A stretch of DNA of 64,000 bases from Nocardia miyunensis NBRC 108239 (lineage in GTDB: Bacteria > Actinomycetota > Actinomycetes > Mycobacteriales > Mycobacteriaceae). The number at the start of each line of letters is the position of its first letter. Within the stretch, counting starts at the first letter, position 1. Location of the stretch: positions 186,001 to 250,000 of the forward strand of contig NZ_BDBQ01000001.1 of the NCBI RefSeq assembly GCF_001613065.1, written 5' to 3'. A program made the translations under genes and the position numbers. Under the pieces are notes generated by a model. The model worked only from the letters and a program-made list of their open reading frames with translations. It searched no databases and was not told the DNA's origin. Below are positions 60,787 through 64,000 of the stretch, piece by piece.

Positions 60787-60877
60787 TGGCACTAGTGTCA
60801 CTCTTTCGCAACCCGCTGTACCTGGTCATTATCGATCGAATAGGCTCATTAGCGATCATTACTTGACATTAATGTCA
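60787..60877. promoter_or_regulatory. Two operator candidates upstream of the P450 operon
   Basis: TGGCA-CTAG-TGTCA (60787-60800, one mismatch) and TGACA-TTAA-TGTCA (60864-60877, perfect 14-base palindrome) are 77 bases apart, each followed by CTCT. They share the core of the sites at 43182 and 43877. The rest of the 179-base gap between the P450 start and the ferredoxin stop holds no gene. Confidence 0.6.
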
Positions 60878-60879
60878 CT

Positions 60880-61086
60880 CTATTGGTCGCTGCGCTCGAC
60901 TACGCTGATCGCTCGCTCGGGACAGCTGCGGGCACCGCGGCGGGCCGACTCGGCTAGCCGATCCGCCACTACGCCACCCCCGGCGACCTGTCCGTACCCC
61001 TGCTCGTCGTCGACGAAGACCTCCGGCGCATTCGCATAGCACATGCCGTGCCCGGTGCAGACGCTGTGATCTATCGTGACCTTCAT
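60880..61086 (-). CDS. 3Fe-4S type ferredoxin
   Basis: A 68-residue ferredoxin with CTGHGMC (C-x5-C) and SCPERAI, the three-Cys 3Fe-4S pattern of P450-associated ferredoxins. ATG 61086 overlaps the stop of the P450 at 61083 (ATGA), which makes it the likely direct electron donor of that enzyme and perhaps of the P450 at 59447. Confidence 0.92.
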   Translation of the reverse strand: MKVTIDHSVCTGHGMCYANAPEVFVDDEQGYGQVAGGGVVADRLAESARRGARSCPERAISVVERSDQ

Positions 61087-62276
61087 TCTCCGGCCTCTCT
61101 CCCGAACGTCAGGTGCAGAGATTCGAGTCCGGTGGTGCCCCGCGGCCAGCCCACCCGCGGGGTCGTGCCCGGCGTGATCCAGTAGTCCGGAATCCGCGTA
61201 TGCCACTGCTCATACACGATGCGCATCTCCAGCCTGGCCAGATGCGATCCCAGGCAGCGATGTACGCCCATCCCGAAACTGATGTGCGGATTCACTCCGC
61301 GATGGAAGTCGACCGCATACGGGTCGTGGTGGCGATCCTCGTCACGATTGGCCGCCGCCAGATAGGCGGTCACCCGGGTACCAGCCGGCAACGCTCGTCC
61401 GCCAAGTTCCGTCTCCTCGCTCGTCACGCGCGGCAGGAACGGAGCCGGTGGATCCAATCGCAGCAATTCCTCGGTTGCTGCCGGAATCAAGGACGGATCG
61501 TCCACGATCTGCCGTCGCTTGTCCGGATTTTCGGCCAGCCGCTGCATGCCCAAGCCGAGCGCGTCCATGACCGTGTCGAGACCGGCCAGCACGAACAGGA
61601 AGCACAAACCGGTGGCTTCCTCATCGCTGAGCGCATCGTCACCCGTCAGGGCGAGCACCTGACTCAGGACGTCCTCGCCGGGCTGACCACGCCGTTTCTG
61701 GATCAGATCCGTCAGGTACACGAACAGCTCAGCCGCCTTCTGCATCCCCTCCTGGGTAGCGGCGTCGACCGAGGTCTCACCCGCGGCGCTGGTCAAACCG
61801 AGCACCGCATCCTTCCACTCGACGAACTGATCACGCATTTCCAGCGGCAGACCGAACAGCGTCAAAAAGACCTGGACCGGGAAGACCGCGCCGATCTCAG
61901 CGACGAAATCGCAGCTGCCCCGCCGCGCGATCGGCTCGATGAGGTCGATCACCTGCTGCCGTAGCTCCGGCTCCCTCGGGTTGATCACGCGTGGACTGAA
62001 GAACGGCTGCAGAATCCTGCGATAGCGGGCCTGCTCGGGCGGGTCGAAGGCCAGCGGAACCAGCGGAATCGGACTCCCCAGCACATCGAACGCCTTCTTC
62101 GAGGAGAAGATCGAGGGCTGCTTGAGCACAGTCTCGATGAGATCGCGGTGGGTCACCGCCAAGCCGCCCTCAACCTCCACCAGGGGATGTCGACGCATGA
62201 CGCGCCAGGCACCGTCGCGATCATCGGCCATCGGCAGATCGTCGGTGTTGATCGCACCGGATACTTCGGCTGTCAT
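61083..62276 (-). CDS. Cytochrome P450
   Basis: A 397-residue P450. I-helix FVLAGLDTVMDA, ExxR in EELLRLDPPAP, haem loop FGMGVHRCLGSHLARLEM. It differs clearly from the other two P450s, so it has a different substrate or site. A good promoter lies 52 bases upstream and the ferredoxin follows with overlap, giving a complete two-gene P450 system that needs only a reductase. Confidence 0.93.
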   Translation of the reverse strand: MTAEVSGAINTDDLPMADDRDGAWRVMRRHPLVEVEGGLAVTHRDLIETVLKQPSIFSSKKAFDVLGSPIPLVPLAFDPPEQARYRRILQPFFSPRVINPREPELRQQVIDLIEPIARRGSCDFVAEIGAVFPVQVFLTLFGLPLEMRDQFVEWKDAVLGLTSAAGETSVDAATQEGMQKAAELFVYLTDLIQKRRGQPGEDVLSQVLALTGDDALSDEEATGLCFLFVLAGLDTVMDALGLGMQRLAENPDKRRQIVDDPSLIPAATEELLRLDPPAPFLPRVTSEETELGGRALPAGTRVTAYLAAANRDEDRHHDPYAVDFHRGVNPHISFGMGVHRCLGSHLARLEMRIVYEQWHTRIPDYWITPGTTPRVGWPRGTTGLESLHLTFGREAGE

Positions 62277-62320
62277 CGTTGACCCCTGTCCGCACGGTTA
62301 TCGGTCGGCGCCCACCGGCC

Positions 62321-62829
62321 TCAGTCGATTGTATAGATAAATAATTGAACTTCAACGCTCCGTTGCTGCCGAATGCCGGAGCGAATCGCGATTCGATTCC
62401 ATTGCGGCCGGCCCACGATCTCCTCAGCCAGGCGTTCACCCGCCTCCCGCCTGGTGAGCAGATCCTGATCCACCCAGTCCGCGGCCTCGATGTCCTTGTG
62501 AGCCAAGATGATTCGCCTTTCCGTTGACGCGCTTTCAGTTGACGCGGGGAATTTGAACAGCTTGCGGGCGTTCAGTTCGACGACCTTGTGCGCATCGGCG
62601 TCGGAAACCTCCTGCAGCAATTTGCCGGTGAACTCGCGGCTGTTGGGCCAGTCCGAGTGCGGGTAGTCGCACTCCCGCAGGATGTTGTCCACACCGATCG
62701 CCTCGCGGCGAGCAGATGCCCTCACCGTCATCGATGAAACAGCCCCAGATGTGCTCGCGGACCAGATCCGACGGGCGCACCTCCTTGTTCACGTTCTGGG
62801 AGTACGTCGACGGGGTCGGATCCGGAATC
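62321..62829 (-). pseudogene. Amidohydrolase C-terminal remnant with frameshift
   Basis: TYSQNVNKEVRPSDLVREHI then WGCFIDDGEGIC in one frame continue, after a shift near 62700, as GVDNILRECDYPHSDWPNSR and DADAHKVVELNARKLFKFPA. This is the last third of an amidohydrolase closely like the intact one at 2656 (HIYGCFISD, ESDYPHSD, VELNARSLFHF). The first two thirds is missing. From about 62545 to 62321 the frame stays open with no family match (HKDIEAADWVDQDLLTRREA), perhaps the old C-terminal tail. Confidence 0.75.
62328..62355 (-). promoter_or_regulatory. Promoter of the P450/ferredoxin operon, TTGAAG-N16-TACAAT
   Basis: Minus-strand TTGAAG (62355-62350), 16-base AT-rich spacer, TACAAT (62333-62328), 52 bases before ATG 62276. 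Confidence 0.55.
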
Positions 62830-62965
62830 TAGTTTCTGACACTGCGTGATCTAATGACTGCAGTCACAACCGTCAACCACCAGTTCAATACCGGTGTTAA
62901 GAACGACTATCGCAACTTCCGTTCACGCCGTCACACCTATACAGTGACGGACCTGCATAGATTTC

Positions 62966-62979
62966 TGACATCACAGTCA
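62966..62979. promoter_or_regulatory. Weak operator-like site TGACA-TCAC-AGTCA
   Basis: One mismatch from the TGACA-N4-TGTCA core, 34 bases before ATG 63013. The perfect palindrome TGACTGCAGTCA (62855-62866) lies further upstream. Either could be a relative of the 43/60 kb operators. Confidence 0.3.
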
Positions 62980-63012
62980 TCACTTTCGAACGGTCTCGGG
63001 AAGGACGTCCAC

Positions 63013-63804
63013 ATGGATCTGTCAGTGCGCGACAAGGGCTATCTGGTCCTCGGCGGGACGGCGGGCATCGGGCTCGCCGCCGCGCGATCGCTCGCCGAGG
63101 ACGGCGCGGCAATCGTGGTCATCGGGCGCGATCGCGAACGCGGCGTGAAAGCCGCCGCCGAACTGGCCGAGGCCGGGGCCACCCGAGTGACCAGCCTGTC
63201 GTTCGACGCCGCGCAGGAAGGCCAGGCCGCCCAAGCGATCGCGCAAGCGGTCGAATTCCTGGGCCGGCTGGACGGTGTAGCGGTCACCACCGGCACTACC
63301 GGTCACGACCCGATATCGGCCACAGACGAGCAATGGACCGCCGCGTTTCGCGACGTCGTGCTCGGCACCACCCGCACGATCGAGGCAGCACTGCCGCATC
63401 TGATCGCGACCAAGGGCACTGTCGTCACGACGGCCGCCTACTCGATCAGGTCACCCGAGATCGCCCGCCTGCCCTTCGCCGGGCTCAAGAGCGCGGTGGC
63501 CGTATTCACCAAGGGAATCGCGAAAGAGTATGGGAATCAGGGTATTCGGGCGAACTGCGTCTGCCCGGGCGCGGTCGAGACCGACTCGCTGCGCGCGGTG
63601 CGCGACTACCTCGCCGCCGAACGCGGTTACCCGCGCGAGGAGGCACTCGAACGCGTCATGGTCGAAGAATGGGGATTCACCGCGGCGCTGGGGCGGCCGG
63701 GCCAGCCACACGAGGTCGGTGAGCTCATCGCGTTCTTGCTCTCGCCACGGGCCGGATTTCTCACCGGTGCGCTGATCAACATCGATGGCGGAACAAACTT
63801 CTGA
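63013..63804 (+). CDS. SDR-fold protein with Phe in place of the catalytic Tyr
   Basis: A 263-residue SDR. The cofactor motif is LGGTAGIGLAA with a basic NADP-type residue (IGRDRER). Where classical SDRs have Y-x3-K it reads LPFAGLKSAV: Phe then Lys, after TTAAYSIRSPEIAR. The C-terminus INIDGGTNF is normal, and the protein is otherwise intact, so it may bind cofactor but not do standard Tyr-based catalysis, unless the Tyr of AAYS substitutes. ATG 63013 follows GGGAAGGACG. The stop overlaps the convergent dehydrogenase by 29 bases. Confidence 0.85.
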   Translation: MDLSVRDKGYLVLGGTAGIGLAAARSLAEDGAAIVVIGRDRERGVKAAAELAEAGATRVTSLSFDAAQEGQAAQAIAQAVEFLGRLDGVAVTTGTTGHDPISATDEQWTAAFRDVVLGTTRTIEAALPHLIATKGTVVTTAAYSIRSPEIARLPFAGLKSAVAVFTKGIAKEYGNQGIRANCVCPGAVETDSLRAVRDYLAAERGYPREEALERVMVEEWGFTAALGRPGQPHEVGELIAFLLSPRAGFLTGALINIDGGTNF

Positions 63805-64000
63805 CCGGGCCGAGGTGAGGGGATGTCCGCAGACTCCCCCACCGCGCCGGTGCGACACGGCGCGGAAGAGCCGCCTGCCCCTGTGCTGCGGCGTCGGCCA
63901 CCGGATAGCGCAGCACACCGTGCAAATTGCGGCCCCGGCGCATATCATCGTAGCCGTCGTTGATCTTCTCCAGCGGGTAGGTGCGACTCACCACCGCATC
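63776..64000 (-). CDS. Zinc-dependent alcohol dehydrogenase, C-terminal end, cut by window edge
   Basis: The visible part reads SRTYPLEKINDGYDDMRRGR, NLHGVLRY, the last segment of MDR zinc alcohol dehydrogenases (nicotinoprotein/NDMA-type ending). Normally the protein stops soon after VLRY; here about 40 Ala/Pro/Arg-rich residues follow to the stop at 63776, within the convergent SDR. A lost stop or frameshift is likely. The catalytic zinc site would lie beyond 64000. Confidence 0.7.
   Translation of the reverse strand, partial: DAVVSRTYPLEKINDGYDDMRRGRNLHGVLRYPVADAAAQGQAALPRRVAPARWGSLRTSPHLGPVRSLFRHRC

Noticed and set aside
1..64000. KstR/KstR2-type operators (TnnAACnnGTTnnA or AnCAAGnnCTTGnT)
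   Set aside because: I looked in the main intergenic gaps and found only partial resemblance, such as near 3855 and 11150, not a clear match.
1..64000. CRISPR arrays, tRNA or rRNA genes, prophage or conjugative modules
   Set aside because: No regularly spaced repeats, tRNA-like cloverleafs or phage/conjugation proteins were seen; the only mobile trace is the ISL3 fragment.

Overview
The window is a high-GC actinomycete chromosome segment. A complete mce/yrbE lipid-import operon, a conservon-type signalling cassette, many acyl-CoA dehydrogenases and SDRs, and overlapping ATGA/GTGA gene junctions point to a mycolic-acid actinomycete, most likely Nocardia or a close relative (Rhodococcus, Mycobacterium). 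The genus is inferred from gene content only. I saw no rRNA, tRNA or CRISPR array.

The left two thirds is a CoA-thioester catabolic island. From 1 to 3.8 kb (minus) lies amidohydrolase, DoxX protein, a 100-aa protein, acyl-CoA synthetase and a thiolase cut by the window edge. A 3Fe-4S ferredoxin, a lipoprotein and a thiolase/TetR pair follow, then an internally deleted SDR. From 7.1 to 11.1 kb (minus) is an operon of two acyl-CoA dehydrogenases (ACADs) and a DUF35-thiolase fusion. At 11.2-15.1 kb two SDR genes face a second ACAD pair. At 15.2-19.3 kb (plus) are amidohydrolase, P450 and acyl-CoA synthetase. At 27.4-19.5 kb (minus) is a tightly coupled eight-gene operon: DapA-like lyase, ACAD pair, crotonase, SDR, acyl-CoA synthetase, thioesterase, crotonase. 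SDRs and a TetR gene lead to the mce operon (40.2-30.8 kb, minus; YrbEA, YrbEB, MceA-F and one Mce-associated protein).

From 40.7 to 43.8 kb is a gene graveyard: an ISL3-like transposase fragment and frameshifted aldehyde dehydrogenase, SDR and acyl-CoA synthetase genes. It abuts an intact KshA-like Rieske oxygenase and KshB-like reductase pair separated by a frameshifted TetR gene. A crotonase remnant, a four-gene conservon (47.1-50.9 kb), an FprB-type ferredoxin reductase, a double-length ACAD and a Gfo/Idh/MocA oxidoreductase follow. A second graveyard (57.0-58.1 kb) precedes two P450 operons with a ferredoxin (58.1-62.3 kb). The window ends in an SDR lacking the catalytic Tyr and a partial zinc alcohol dehydrogenase.

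The likely overall job is uptake (mce) and degradation of a polycyclic isoprenoid-like substrate. P450s and the Rieske oxygenase with their redox partners would oxidise it. The synthetases would make CoA thioesters, the heteromeric ACADs with SDRs, thiolases and DUF35-thiolase would shorten side chains, and crotonases, amidohydrolases and the DapA-like lyase would open or process rings. The substrate is not known from sequence. Two regulatory signatures tie loci together: a TTGCNN-N18-TAnnAT promoter before four minus-strand units including mce, and a TGACA-N4-TGTCA operator before the Rieske gene, the graveyard synthetase and a P450 operon.
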